Shown: positions 1-8,606 of the stretch, one piece after another
Numbering within the stretch: position 1 is the first letter of the stretch
Layout: the number at the start of each line of letters is the position of its first letter
Assembly (NCBI RefSeq): GCF_018129005.1
Contig: NZ_JAAEDL010000011.1
Span: forward strand, 1-64,000
Direction of reading: 5' to 3'
Source: Neoroseomonas eburnea
GTDB taxonomy: Bacteria; Pseudomonadota; Alphaproteobacteria; Acetobacterales; Acetobacteraceae
Length of the DNA: 64,000 nucleotides
Made by a program: the position numbers and the translations under genes
Notes under the pieces: generated by a model
Database searches by the model: none
Told to the model about the DNA's origin: nothing
Seen by the model: the letters and a program-made list of their open reading frames with translations, nothing else

Positions 1-205
1 TCGCTGACCCATCGATGCCTCGCCTCAGCCTTCACGAGGCTCAGCGAATCACCCCATCATCCACTCACCAAGGCGTTTCGCAGAGGTCTCCGAGGTGGTG
101 GCCAGCCTCCGCACGCGCTGGTTCCGGGACCCGAGCACCCCATTGAGGCAGGCCTTCGTGCCATCCCAGACGCCAGGGCCGGCCTTGCATCGTACGTCCC
201 ACACA

Positions 206-388
206 AGGGCCGAGATCATCCACCGGCACGGCCCCTGGCGGTCGCTCGAGGCCGTGGAATTCGCCACCCGCGAATGGGTGACCTGGTTCAACCATCGGCG
301 GCTGCTTGAGCCGATCGGCAACATCCCGCCCGCCGAGGCCGAAGCACTCGACTGCGCCGCCCAGGAGAACCTTCTCCCGGCAGTTTGA
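206..388 (+). pseudogene. IS3-family transposase remnant (C-terminal end only)
   Basis: The reading frame encodes the extreme C-terminus of an IS3-family OrfB/integrase: the stretches HGPWRSLEAVEFATREW and WFNHRRLLEPIGNIPPAEAE are typical of the end of these DDE transposases. The rest of the catalytic core is absent upstream, and the in-frame sequence before position 206 does not look like transposase, so this is a dead 5'-truncated copy. Just after the stop, the segment at about 402-428 looks like the terminal inverted repeat of such elements (GCCTCCGGCAGACCCGGGGC). It marks the left boundary of the glycan cluster. Confidence 0.8.
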
Positions 389-428
389 CTCGAACCAATC
401 AGCCTCCGGCAGACCCGGGGCGGTTCAG

Positions 429-687
429 ACCACCCATCCTGGCTCTGAGAAGCCGCTTGGAAACGCGCCTCGCGGCGCCTTTCCACCTCCGGTACCGGAC
501 GTTCCAAGCGCGCTCTGAAAGGAAAGTTTTGATATTATCAACGGTTTGGCAAGATGCCAAGGATTATGCTAACATTAGAAAACGATTGATCATAATACTG
601 AAATGATCCAGATCCACTCAGCCTTCGAGCATCCGTAGCGCACGCAAATGACACCCGGCATAACTTCCGTCCGATTCGATTCCCGGA
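429..687. other. AT-rich intergenic region before the glycan cluster
   Basis: No gene is visible here. Between about 520 and 605 the sequence is strikingly AT-rich compared with everything around it. It contains two close palindromes, TTGATA-T-TATCAA at 529-541 and TTGGCA-AGA-TGCCAA at 546-560, followed by a CATAAT hexamer at 591-596 that could serve as a -10 element. The position, immediately upstream of the first glycosyltransferase and downstream of an insertion-sequence end, suits a promoter/operator for the cluster, but this is inference from composition and symmetry only. Confidence 0.45.
529..560. promoter_or_regulatory. Tandem palindromes, possible operator
   Basis: Two perfect inverted repeats, with half-sites TTGATA/TATCAA (1-base spacer) and TTGGCA/TGCCAA (3-base spacer), sit 4 bases apart. 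They have the size and spacing of binding sites for a dimeric regulator. No regulator gene is adjacent, and I cannot name a family. Confidence 0.3.
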
Positions 688-3063
688 ATGCGACTGCGCA
701 GCATGTCTGAAACATCTACTGCCGCAGGCGATGGTCTTGACGGTGCGTCATCACAGGATCTGCTGCCCCTTACCGCAGATCCCGAGCGTTTGAGGGAGGA
801 TGGGGACCGGCATCGCGACGCCAAGCGATGGGAGGCCGCCGCCTCCAGCTATCGCGCCTACCTTGCCGTCATGCCGACCGATTGGCCGATCATCGTCCAG
901 CTTGGCCATTGCGTGAAGGAAGCGGGCGGCCAGGAGGAAGCATTGCGGCTCTATCGGCGGGCCGAAATCCTTGCTCCGGACAATCCGGATCTGAAGGTTC
1001 AGATCGGACACGCGCTGAAATTGCTCGGCCGCTCCGCCGAGGCGGTTGCCAGCTACAATGCCGCACTGCGCATCGACCCCGAATACGAAGATGCTGAACG
1101 TGAACTCCTGGCCGTCTGGGCGTCAATCCCGCTCGCGGACGCGGAGCATCCGGCCCATGACGCAGACGCCACCATTCCCAATCCACGGCCGCAGGACATC
1201 GCCATCGAAGCGGAGGGGGTGGCCGAGGCGGGGCCGCCGCCGGCCGTTCTGTTGCCGGACTGGGACGGCCCGGTGCCGGAACTCGCGCCGCCAGACCCCT
1301 TGTTGCCCGATCTGCTGCTCGACATCAGCGACCTCGTGGCGCATCTCACGGAAGCCCGGCGCCCGACAGGCCTGCAACGCGTGCAGATCGAGGTGGTGCG
1401 CGCCGCCTTGTCGGCTCCCGACCCCCGCGTCGTCGCCGTGCTGGCCTTCCGGCCGGAAAGTGGCGCCTGGCACTGGCTGGCCACCGATCTCTTCGAAGCG
1501 CTCGTCCGCCACTTCGAGGCGCCGGAGACAAGCGACGCGCCCATGGGCGGACAAGGGCTTCTCGATGCGATCCGCGCTGCGCCCATGGCGACCCTGCGGC
1601 CCGGCCAAGTTCTGGTGATGCTCGGCGCCTGCTGGGCGCTTCCGGGACACGCCCTCGCCGTGGCCCGCGCGCGCCAGGCGGGGCTTCGCTACATCCCCTT
1701 CGTGCATGACTGCATTCCCCTGCTGTACCCCGAGCTGTGCAACCCAGGAACGGTGCGCGACTTCGCCGGATGGTTCTCGACGCTCGGGGCAGGCGCTGAC
1801 GGTTTCCTCGTGAATTCGCGCGCGACCGCCGCGGATCTCCGCCGCTTTCAGGCACGGTTGTTCGGCGCCCTGCCGCAACCCGTCGAGATCGTGCATCTCG
1901 ATGCCGCGCGGCGCCGTTCAGGAAGCACAGGCAATTCGCCGATCGTGGTCGGCCAGCGCGAAATCGGGCGCCCCTTCGTGCTGGCGGTCGGCACCTTCGA
2001 GCCGCGCAAGGATCACGCGACGCTGCTCGATGCCTGGCGCGACATCGCCACCACGGCGAGCGGGCCGATACCGCTACTGGTGTGCGTCGGCCGGCGCGGC
2101 TGGGGCGATTTCGCGGCCATCGAGGCGCAGATCGCCGACCCCGCGCTGGCGCCCCATGTCGTCCTGCTGCACGATGTGAGTGAGGCAGAGCTCGACGCCT
2201 TGTATGACGGCTGCCTGTTCACGGTGTGCACGAGCCGCCATGAGGGTTGGGGCCTGCCGGTGACCGAGAGCATCGCGCATGGCCGGGTGCCCGTGGTGCC
2301 GGCGCATTCGGGGCTTCTCGAAGCCGGCGCCGGATGCGCCGCCTTCTATGAACCCGGCGACTTCGGCAGGCTGCGCGACGTGCTGGCGCGCCTGTGCTTC
2401 GACACGGCACATCGCGGGGCGCTGGAACTGACGCTGCTGCGCAACCGCCGCCTGCGCTCCTGGCATGAGGTCGCGCAGCAGATCCTCGCGGCGGCGGCAC
2501 GCGTATCGATGGAACCGCCGCGGCCGCCCATCCCGATGCTGCGGACGGGCCACTTCGCGGCGCTCAACGGCATCGATCGGCAAGTGCCGTCGCTGGCCGC
2601 AGCCCTGCCGGCGCTTGCTTGCGCGACGGCGGGCTGGGGCCTGCCCTGCGAGCATGGCGTGCCATTCACGCGACCGGGCGCAGTGCTGCACCTGACGATC
2701 GCCGTCGACGAAATGGAGGCGGACAGCCCCTGCCGGTTGCACATCGGCCTGCGCGGCGGCCTCGCCGCCCAGGCCGTGACTGCGACGCTGACGACCGAGG
2801 CGATGGCGTCCTCTCCCTTGAGCATCCCGGTGCGGTTCCACCCGGGCTCGCTCTCCAGCGCCTGCTTCGAACGGAGCTGGTCGGCCGGCACGCACCGCGT
2901 TGCGATCAGCCTGGCGGTCGATACGCTCGAATCCGGCGGCGACGGCAGCCCCGCGGGCTGGTTCGTCGGGGTTGCCTTCTCAGGCGGCGGCAGGTTGCTC
3001 ACTTCGCGCAGCTTCCGCGATCGCCTCGCGCTGGCCGGAACCCACCCTGCGGAGGCGGTGTGA
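688..3063 (+). CDS. TPR-glycosyltransferase family 4 fusion protein
   Basis: A 791-residue probable polysaccharide glycosyltransferase. Residues about 38-137 form TPR-like helical repeats (LGHCVKEAGGQEEALRLYRR, then IGHALKLLGRSAEAVASYNA). A GT-B/GT4 catalytic region follows, with FVLAVGTFEPRKDHATLLDA near residue 430 and the nucleotide-sugar EX7E-type motif SRHEGWGLPVTES near 515-527. About 160 C-terminal residues form an additional, probably beta-rich domain that I do not recognise. No signal peptide or membrane helix is evident, so it probably acts at the cytoplasmic face. An internal ATG at 703 (MSETST) is an equally possible start. The stop overlaps the GTG of the next glycosyltransferase, implying translational coupling. 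The sugar donor and acceptor cannot be deduced. Confidence 0.85.
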   Translation: MRLRSMSETSTAAGDGLDGASSQDLLPLTADPERLREDGDRHRDAKRWEAAASSYRAYLAVMPTDWPIIVQLGHCVKEAGGQEEALRLYRRAEILAPDNPDLKVQIGHALKLLGRSAEAVASYNAALRIDPEYEDAERELLAVWASIPLADAEHPAHDADATIPNPRPQDIAIEAEGVAEAGPPPAVLLPDWDGPVPELAPPDPLLPDLLLDISDLVAHLTEARRPTGLQRVQIEVVRAALSAPDPRVVAVLAFRPESGAWHWLATDLFEALVRHFEAPETSDAPMGGQGLLDAIRAAPMATLRPGQVLVMLGACWALPGHALAVARARQAGLRYIPFVHDCIPLLYPELCNPGTVRDFAGWFSTLGAGADGFLVNSRATAADLRRFQARLFGALPQPVEIVHLDAARRRSGSTGNSPIVVGQREIGRPFVLAVGTFEPRKDHATLLDAWRDIATTASGPIPLLVCVGRRGWGDFAAIEAQIADPALAPHVVLLHDVSEAELDALYDGCLFTVCTSRHEGWGLPVTESIAHGRVPVVPAHSGLLEAGAGCAAFYEPGDFGRLRDVLARLCFDTAHRGALELTLLRNRRLRSWHEVAQQILAAAARVSMEPPRPPIPMLRTGHFAALNGIDRQVPSLAAALPALACATAGWGLPCEHGVPFTRPGAVLHLTIAVDEMEADSPCRLHIGLRGGLAAQAVTATLTTEAMASSPLSIPVRFHPGSLSSACFERSWSAGTHRVAISLAVDTLESGGDGSPAGWFVGVAFSGGGRLLTSRSFRDRLALAGTHPAEAV

Positions 3064-4121
3064 ACCCCGCGGCGCGGACGGTCGCTCATCCGACCTGCGA
3101 CATCGGTCTCGTGCTGGCCGAAGCGGCGGGCACCGATTGCGGCGGCCCGACTGTGCGGGTGCCGCGCACCGTGGCAGCCCTGCGCGCGCTTGGGCTCGAT
3201 GCGGCGCTGGTGCACGACGACGTACCGCAGCGGCTCGCCCATATCGTGAACATCTGGCCCTTCGCCGACGCCTATGCCGCGCTGCGCCGCATGAAGCGCC
3301 GCGGGCTGCCGGTCGTCTTCTCGCCCGTGCTGCTGCTGCCGGGCAGTGGCGTGCGGGAGGCGGTGGAAGGCGCAGCGATACCCGGCATTCCCGACTACGA
3401 AACGGTGCTCGTGCGGCGACTGCTCGGCCTTGCCGACCTCGTGATTGCGCTCAGCACGGCCGAAGCGGCATGCTGCGAGCATCTGGCGGGCCGGCCGCTG
3501 CCGCTCGCCCTCGTGCCGAACCCGGTCGAAGCCCCCGTTTTCGCCTCGGCCGACCCGGCGCCTTTCTTGCGTTACGCTGCCGCGCGCTGGAGCATGGATC
3601 TCGGCCGCGGCTTCGTCCTCGCCGTCGGCCGGATCGAGCCGCGCAAGAACCAGTTGCGCCTGATCTCGGCGCTCGCCGGCGGGCTGCCGCTGGTGCTGCT
3701 CGGTCATGAAGCGGATGCCGACTACGCCGCTGCCTGCCGCGCCACCGCCGGGGCGGAAGTCATCTTTGCCGGGCGCCTGCCGCCCGGATCGGCGTTGCTC
3801 GCCTCCGCCTATGCCGCCTGCCGGATCTTCGCCCATGTCGCCACGGCCGAGGGCGCGCCGCTCGTCGCCCTCGAGGCCGGCGCCGCCGGGGCGCCGCTGA
3901 TGCTCTCCGACCATCCGGCTCATCGCGAGTTCCTCGGCCCCTTCGCGCGGCTGGTGCCGGCACTCGACGTCGGCGCCATGCGCGCCACGCTGCATGACCT
4001 GTGGGACCACCCGCCGCCCGCAGGCCAGCGCCGCCTGCAGGCGATCCATGTCGCGACCGCGCATGGCTATCTCGAACATGCCGCGACGCTGGCGCGTCTC
4101 TATTCGACGGTGATGCGATGA
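3060..4121 (+). CDS. Glycosyltransferase family 4-like protein
   Basis: The start is a GTG that overlaps the previous stop in a GTGA arrangement. Starting further upstream would duplicate coding sequence of the preceding gene in another frame. The 353-residue product has an N-terminal region with GGPTVRVPRTVAALRALG (acceptor side of a GT-B fold). The C-terminal donor half carries FVLAVGRIEPRKNQ near residue 183 and AEGAPLVALEAGAAGAPLM near 262, which corresponds to the GT4 E-x7-E region. Its stop overlaps the ATG of the next gene, so it is the second gene of a tightly coupled set. The role is assembly of a surface or exopolysaccharide; specificity is unknown. Confidence 0.8.
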   Translation: MNPAARTVAHPTCDIGLVLAEAAGTDCGGPTVRVPRTVAALRALGLDAALVHDDVPQRLAHIVNIWPFADAYAALRRMKRRGLPVVFSPVLLLPGSGVREAVEGAAIPGIPDYETVLVRRLLGLADLVIALSTAEAACCEHLAGRPLPLALVPNPVEAPVFASADPAPFLRYAAARWSMDLGRGFVLAVGRIEPRKNQLRLISALAGGLPLVLLGHEADADYAAACRATAGAEVIFAGRLPPGSALLASAYAACRIFAHVATAEGAPLVALEAGAAGAPLMLSDHPAHREFLGPFARLVPALDVGAMRATLHDLWDHPPPAGQRRLQAIHVATAHGYLEHAATLARLYSTVMR

Positions 4122-5347
4122 TCGCTGTCCAGGCCGCAGCAACGCAGGCGCCCCTGCCCTTCGCGCTGTCGGCGGGCCGCTATGTCGTGACGGCGCGGGC
4201 GGGAGACCGGATCCTGCAGCCGGCGCGGGCCCGGCTGATCTGGGCCGCGAACACCGCCTCCGCCACAGCGGCGCTTGGCATCCCGACGCTGCTGGTCGGC
4301 GGCCCGTCGGCCTTCCCGTATGGGGTGGAGAATCCGGCCGGCAAGGCCGCGGCACGGCGCGAACTGGAACGGCTCTATGGCGTCGAGGGCGGCTTCGACA
4401 TCGCCCTGCTGCAGGACCCGAAGGCCCCGCGCGGCCAGGACTGGATCGCGGGGGGGCAGTTCATCCGCCAGGTGCTGCCCGAAGCCGGGCTGGTGCATAC
4501 GCGCGACCCCGCGATCGCGCTGGAATGCGCGAGGCGCAAGATCGACTGGATCTATGAGGAACACGACGAGGACTACCAGGTGGGCTTCGCATCCCAGGTC
4601 GGCCCCTTCCTCCAGCAGCCGAGCTGCCGCGCGATCGTCGCAATCACCGAGCCCGTGGCGCGGCGGCTGCGTGCCGAAGGGGTGCCGGCGAACCGCCTTC
4701 TGATCCTCGACAGCGGCGTCTCGCGCGCGGCGCTGCATCGGCGCGAGGAAGCGGCCGAGCGCTGGCGCGCCGCATTCCTGCGTCCGTGCTACCGCCACCT
4801 CGCGGCCTATGCCGGCGGCCTTCACGATGAACGCGGCATCGAGCACATCCTGCGCGCAGCGGCGCTGCTGCCGCATGTCATGTTCGTCCTGGCCGGCGGC
4901 TCCATCACGGATCAGGCCCGCTGGAGCCACGCGATCGAGGAACGCGGCATCGGCAACCTCAAGCTGATCGGGTACCAGGACCATGATGCGGCCTGCACGC
5001 TGCAGCAGGCCGCCGACGTCGTCCTGGCGACGCGCGCGCCGGGGCCGCGGGCGGCGATCACCTCGCCGCTCAAGCTCTATGAATACCTGCTGTCCGGGAC
5101 GCCCTTCGTCACCGCCGAGATCAGCGCGACCGCGCATGTGCGCAGCGCAGGCCTCGCCGGCCTCGCTTACGATCCCGCGGCGCCGGATGCGCTTGCCGCG
5201 GCGATCGCCACGGCCTTCGGGCGGTTCCCCCGCCGGCCCGGTGGCTATGCGCAGAACATCGAGGCTGGCCTCGCCTTCACCTGGGAGGAACGGCAACGGC
5301 GCCTGCTGTCCTTTGTCGGGCCGGTCCTGGTGCGAGAGACCTTCTGA
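4118..5347 (+). CDS. Glycosyltransferase family 4-like protein
   Basis: A 409-residue protein starting at an ATG inside an ATGA overlap with the previous stop. The C-terminal half reads as a GT4 donor domain: YAGGLHDERGIEHILRAA near residue 230, VMFVLAGGSITDQARW soon after, and SPLKLYEYLLSGTPFVTAE near 315, the usual nucleotide-sugar-binding region. The N-terminal half contains a Rossmann-like acceptor domain with ARLIWAANTASATAALGIP. No signal peptide is visible. The gene is third in the coupled glycosyltransferase series, and only 2 bases separate it from the next gene. Donor and linkage are not predictable from sequence alone. Confidence 0.8.
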   Translation: MIAVQAAATQAPLPFALSAGRYVVTARAGDRILQPARARLIWAANTASATAALGIPTLLVGGPSAFPYGVENPAGKAAARRELERLYGVEGGFDIALLQDPKAPRGQDWIAGGQFIRQVLPEAGLVHTRDPAIALECARRKIDWIYEEHDEDYQVGFASQVGPFLQQPSCRAIVAITEPVARRLRAEGVPANRLLILDSGVSRAALHRREEAAERWRAAFLRPCYRHLAAYAGGLHDERGIEHILRAAALLPHVMFVLAGGSITDQARWSHAIEERGIGNLKLIGYQDHDAACTLQQAADVVLATRAPGPRAAITSPLKLYEYLLSGTPFVTAEISATAHVRSAGLAGLAYDPAAPDALAAAIATAFGRFPRRPGGYAQNIEAGLAFTWEERQRRLLSFVGPVLVRETF

Positions 5348-5349
5348 GC

Positions 5350-7227
5350 ATGGCCGCGATGTCCCTCCTGCAACGCATCGTGGCCTGCAAGGCCCAGGCC
5401 TCCGCGCTGGCCGACCACCAGGTCGCCTTCGACGTGGTCTTCGTGATGCATGTCAGCTCGCGCGGCTGGATCCTCGAGAAGATCTGCCGCGCCATCGCCA
5501 TGGCCAGCGGCTGGAGCTACCGCTTCGTCGATTCCGAGCGCAATGAGGTGATCACCACGCGGCTGCCGCGCGCGCGCTGCTATTTCTTCGCCCACTACGG
5601 GATCTTCACGCAGGCGCTGGCGCGGCACCCCGAACTGCACGCGGCGCGGCTTTTCGTCTGGTTCACCCATCCGGATTTCAGCCGTGGCATCAGCGCCGAG
5701 GAAGCTGTCTTCGCGCTGCGCCACGCCGAACGCATCTTCACCGCCAATGCCGCCCATGCGCGGCTGCTCGGTGCGCTCGGCGTCGACCGCGCACGGGTCG
5801 AGACGGTGTATGGCGGCGCCGACCCCGCGCTGTTCCGTCCGAAGCGGCGCGGCGCGGGGAAGGTCGGCTTCGTCGGCGCGTATTACGCGCGCAAGGCGCC
5901 GGACACGATCCTCGGCATCGTCCGCGCGATGCCCGACGTGCCCTTCCTGCTCCTCGGGCCCGATGCAGCCTCGGTCGAGAACAAGGGCCTGTTGTGGTCG
6001 AACTACCCACGCATGCCGGAACTGCGCGCGCTGCCGAACATCGAGATCGTCGAGACAGGCTACGACCACTACCCGGAGCATTTCGCCCGTATCGACGTCT
6101 ATGTCTCGGTTGCCCTCCTCGAAGGCGGGCCCATCCCGCTCGTGGAGGCGCTGATGTCGAATGCCCTGCCGGTCGTCACCCGGACGGGCTTCGCCGAGGA
6201 ATTGGTGCATGACGGCGTCAACGGTGCGCTGCTGCCGGTCGGCACTTCGGTCGAGGAGGCCGCGGCAGCGATCCGGCGCGCCCGGGCCGATGTCGAGACC
6301 GATGTGGCGAGCGCGGCGGCAGGCCTGTCCTGGCAGGCCTTCGGCCTGCGCATCGCCGAGGCCATGCGCGGCGCGCTCCCGCCGCAATTCGCGCTCACCG
6401 ATCGGCCCGATGGCGGGCTAAGGTCCTTGCTGCGCCAGGGCTGGCGCGCACCCTCGGCCGGTCGCATCGACGCCTTCGCCCCGCGCGCCATGCTGGCTGT
6501 GCCGCTGGCAGCCGGCGCGCAGCTAACGTCAGTTGCGGTGACACTCGAGGTCGCGCCGGAGCCGGGCGAGAGAATTGCCGTCGGGCTGCTCTGGAACGGT
6601 ACCTCCCTCGCCGCCGGACAACGCTTCGGGCCTGGTCGGTTGCGGTTGCACGCCGGCGATATCCCAGCGGCGCTCAGCCGGGCCGACGGCGAGAACATCC
6701 TGGAACTGCGCCTGCTCGACCCGGCAGGCGGCATGCCCGGTGCGCCGCCGTGCCGTTTCCGGCTGCTGCACCTGGCCGGAGAGGCGAGCACGGCCATCCC
6801 CAGATCAACGCCCGTGGTCCCGGCCCCGGCGACGCCTGCCCAGGCGATGGATCCTCCCGCGACGCCTGCGGCAGCCTTGCGCGGACCGGGGTGGATCGAG
6901 GAAGCCTGCGGCGGCCTCCGGCTCGAAGGTGCGTGCGGCTACCTCATCCTGCCGCTCGACGCAGCAGAGGCGGTGCAGGTGAGGGTCGAACTCGATCCCG
7001 CCGGCGCGTCCGCCCCATGCCACCTGTATCTCACGGACGGGGAAACCGAGACCGCGAGCGGACCGGTCTCGGGCAAGACTGTCGAACTCGGCATCGCACC
7101 CGCGCCGGGGACCCGCGCGCTCCGCCTGGAGCTCGATGGCGCGGGCTGGGCATTGCGGCACGTCGCGTTGCAGCGGCACGTGGCCACCGGAAGCACCGCG
7201 GCAGCGCTTCAGGGCGGTGTTCCATGA
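5350..7227 (+). CDS. Glycosyltransferase family 4 with long C-terminal extension
   Basis: A 625-residue protein. Residues about 15-340 form a GT-B glycosyltransferase: KVGFVGAYYARKAPDTILG near 170, VPFLLLGPD near 197, and LLEGGPIPLVEALMSNALP near 256, followed by GFAEELVHDGVNGALLPVG, the classic GT4 donor-binding segment. The remaining 280 residues contain two probable beta-sandwich segments joined by an Ala/Pro-rich linker (residues about 480-510). A comparable extension terminates the TPR-glycosyltransferase at the head of the cluster, so these may be carbohydrate- or partner-binding modules. A second ATG three codons in (MSLLQ) is a possible start. About 237 bases with no visible gene follow. 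Confidence 0.8.
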   Translation: MAAMSLLQRIVACKAQASALADHQVAFDVVFVMHVSSRGWILEKICRAIAMASGWSYRFVDSERNEVITTRLPRARCYFFAHYGIFTQALARHPELHAARLFVWFTHPDFSRGISAEEAVFALRHAERIFTANAAHARLLGALGVDRARVETVYGGADPALFRPKRRGAGKVGFVGAYYARKAPDTILGIVRAMPDVPFLLLGPDAASVENKGLLWSNYPRMPELRALPNIEIVETGYDHYPEHFARIDVYVSVALLEGGPIPLVEALMSNALPVVTRTGFAEELVHDGVNGALLPVGTSVEEAAAAIRRARADVETDVASAAAGLSWQAFGLRIAEAMRGALPPQFALTDRPDGGLRSLLRQGWRAPSAGRIDAFAPRAMLAVPLAAGAQLTSVAVTLEVAPEPGERIAVGLLWNGTSLAAGQRFGPGRLRLHAGDIPAALSRADGENILELRLLDPAGGMPGAPPCRFRLLHLAGEASTAIPRSTPVVPAPATPAQAMDPPATPAAALRGPGWIEEACGGLRLEGACGYLILPLDAAEAVQVRVELDPAGASAPCHLYLTDGETETASGPVSGKTVELGIAPAPGTRALRLELDGAGWALRHVALQRHVATGSTAAALQGGVP

Positions 7228-7464
7228 TGCCCGCCCGGCATCCTCCGTCCGGCCGCTGCACGCGGCGCCGCTTCGCTTCTCCGGCGGACAAGCGGCGCAC
7301 CCGCCGTTCCGATGGCGACGCACATGTCCACCGGGGAGCGACGATTGGGACTGCGTTTCCGTGACATCGGCGCGCCGGACGACCCTGCCTTGCCGTCTGA
7401 CATGCGCCGATCGGGCGCCCATCGCGAGACGCATCGCCCGGAACCCTTGTAAGGATGGCTGCAC

Positions 7465-8388
7465 ATGACCGCTTCTGCAGACGGGGCCGAGGACAAGATG
7501 AGCGGCGCGATCGCGCGGATCGAGAAGGGCATGGCCAGCATCGAGAAGCGGCTGGACGGGCTCCAGCGAGAGATCGCAAGGCTGCAGAAGCTGGTCGGGC
7601 CCTTCGGCGTCTACATGGGCGACGATGTCGTGCTGACGCAGATGCTGACCGGTCTGCGGTTCCTCGTGCCCGCATCAGACACCGTCATGGCGCCGAAGAT
7701 GATCGGCAACCGGGTCTGGGAGCCAAGCCTGTCGGCCGTCATGCCGCGATTGCTGCGAGCCGGCCGCGACGTCGTCGATGTTGGAGCGAACATCGGCTAC
7801 TTCGCGGTGAACGCAGCGATGCTTCTCGGGCGCGGCGGCGGTGCGGTGGTACACGCGATCGAGCCGAATCCCCGCATTCACGCCCTGCTGCTGAAGAACA
7901 TCAGCATCAACTGGTCGCTCGCCCGGATCATCCCGCACCAGTTCGCGCTGGGGGAGACCGAGGGTGAAATGCTGCTGCATGTCGCCGGCAAGCTCGCCTC
8001 GAACGGATCCCTGCTCGGCCCGGGCGCGGGCGTCGCGGGGACCGAGACCTTCCCGGTCGCCGTGAAACCGTTGGCGCAGGTGATTCGCGACCCCGGACGC
8101 ATCGGACTGCTGAAGATCGACGTCGAGGGCGCAGAGGCGATGGTGATGCGCGGCGCGGCCGAAGTATTGCGCGCCGTGCCGGATATCGAGATCATCATGG
8201 AATGGGATACCGAGGCTCAGCGCGACGATCCCGGCGCGACGGCGTTCCTCGCGCAGTTCTTCGCCGAGATGGGGTTCTCCGCCTTCGTCGTCGAGAACGG
8301 CCTTGCGCCGACGCCTGTCGTGGACCTCCCGCGACTTGGCTATTGCAACCTGTTCCTGACGCGCCTGCCCGGGCGGCCGCCGAGCTAG
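7465..8388 (+). CDS. FkbM-family methyltransferase with N-terminal coiled coil
   Basis: A 307-residue protein. Residues about 12-47 (ARIEKGMASIEKRLDGLQRE) form a coiled coil. An FkbM-type SAM-dependent methyltransferase domain follows: VVDVGANIGYFAVNAAM near 104 is the SAM-binding motif I, IEPNPRIHALLLKNI lies near 132, and LLKIDVEGAEAMVMRGA near 214 is the family signature. FkbM enzymes typically O-methylate sugars or polyketides. Next to four glycosyltransferases, methylation of a glycan residue is the likely job. The ATG is preceded by AAGGA at a suitable distance. The terminator-like hairpin at 8396-8423 follows the stop. Confidence 0.85.
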   Translation: MTASADGAEDKMSGAIARIEKGMASIEKRLDGLQREIARLQKLVGPFGVYMGDDVVLTQMLTGLRFLVPASDTVMAPKMIGNRVWEPSLSAVMPRLLRAGRDVVDVGANIGYFAVNAAMLLGRGGGAVVHAIEPNPRIHALLLKNISINWSLARIIPHQFALGETEGEMLLHVAGKLASNGSLLGPGAGVAGTETFPVAVKPLAQVIRDPGRIGLLKIDVEGAEAMVMRGAAEVLRAVPDIEIIMEWDTEAQRDDPGATAFLAQFFAEMGFSAFVVENGLAPTPVVDLPRLGYCNLFLTRLPGRPPS

Positions 8389-8395
8389 ATCAGAT

Positions 8396-8423
8396 CCCGA
8401 TCGGGTGGAATCACCCGATCGGG
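8396..8423. terminator. Perfect 12-bp hairpin after the FkbM gene
   Basis: CCCGATCGGGTG and its exact complement flank a GAAT loop, starting 7 bases after the stop codon. No T-tract follows, so it may be a weak or factor-assisted terminator or an mRNA-stabilising hairpin. A second, longer-range inverted repeat (GAGCGGTT at 8452-8459 with AACCGCTC at 8482-8489) lies just downstream. Confidence 0.5.
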
Positions 8424-8606
8424 TAAAGATGCTCGCGAAAGCAAGAGGCCGGAGCGGTTGCCGTGAGCCAAGGCGAACGGAAACCGCTCTAGCGCCGCCG
8501 CCGGAGGCCATCGGATCGCGCCCGATGCGCCCTTCCCCAAATCCCATCCCTGGCATTGCCGACCTGATGCCCCCATACGTCGCGGCGGTGCGGCGGAGGA
8601 GAACGC

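Noticed and set aside
7228-7464. Possible gene between the fourth glycosyltransferase and the FkbM gene
   Set aside because: Frames are short, lack starts with ribosome-binding sites and encode Arg/Pro-rich sequence without a domain.
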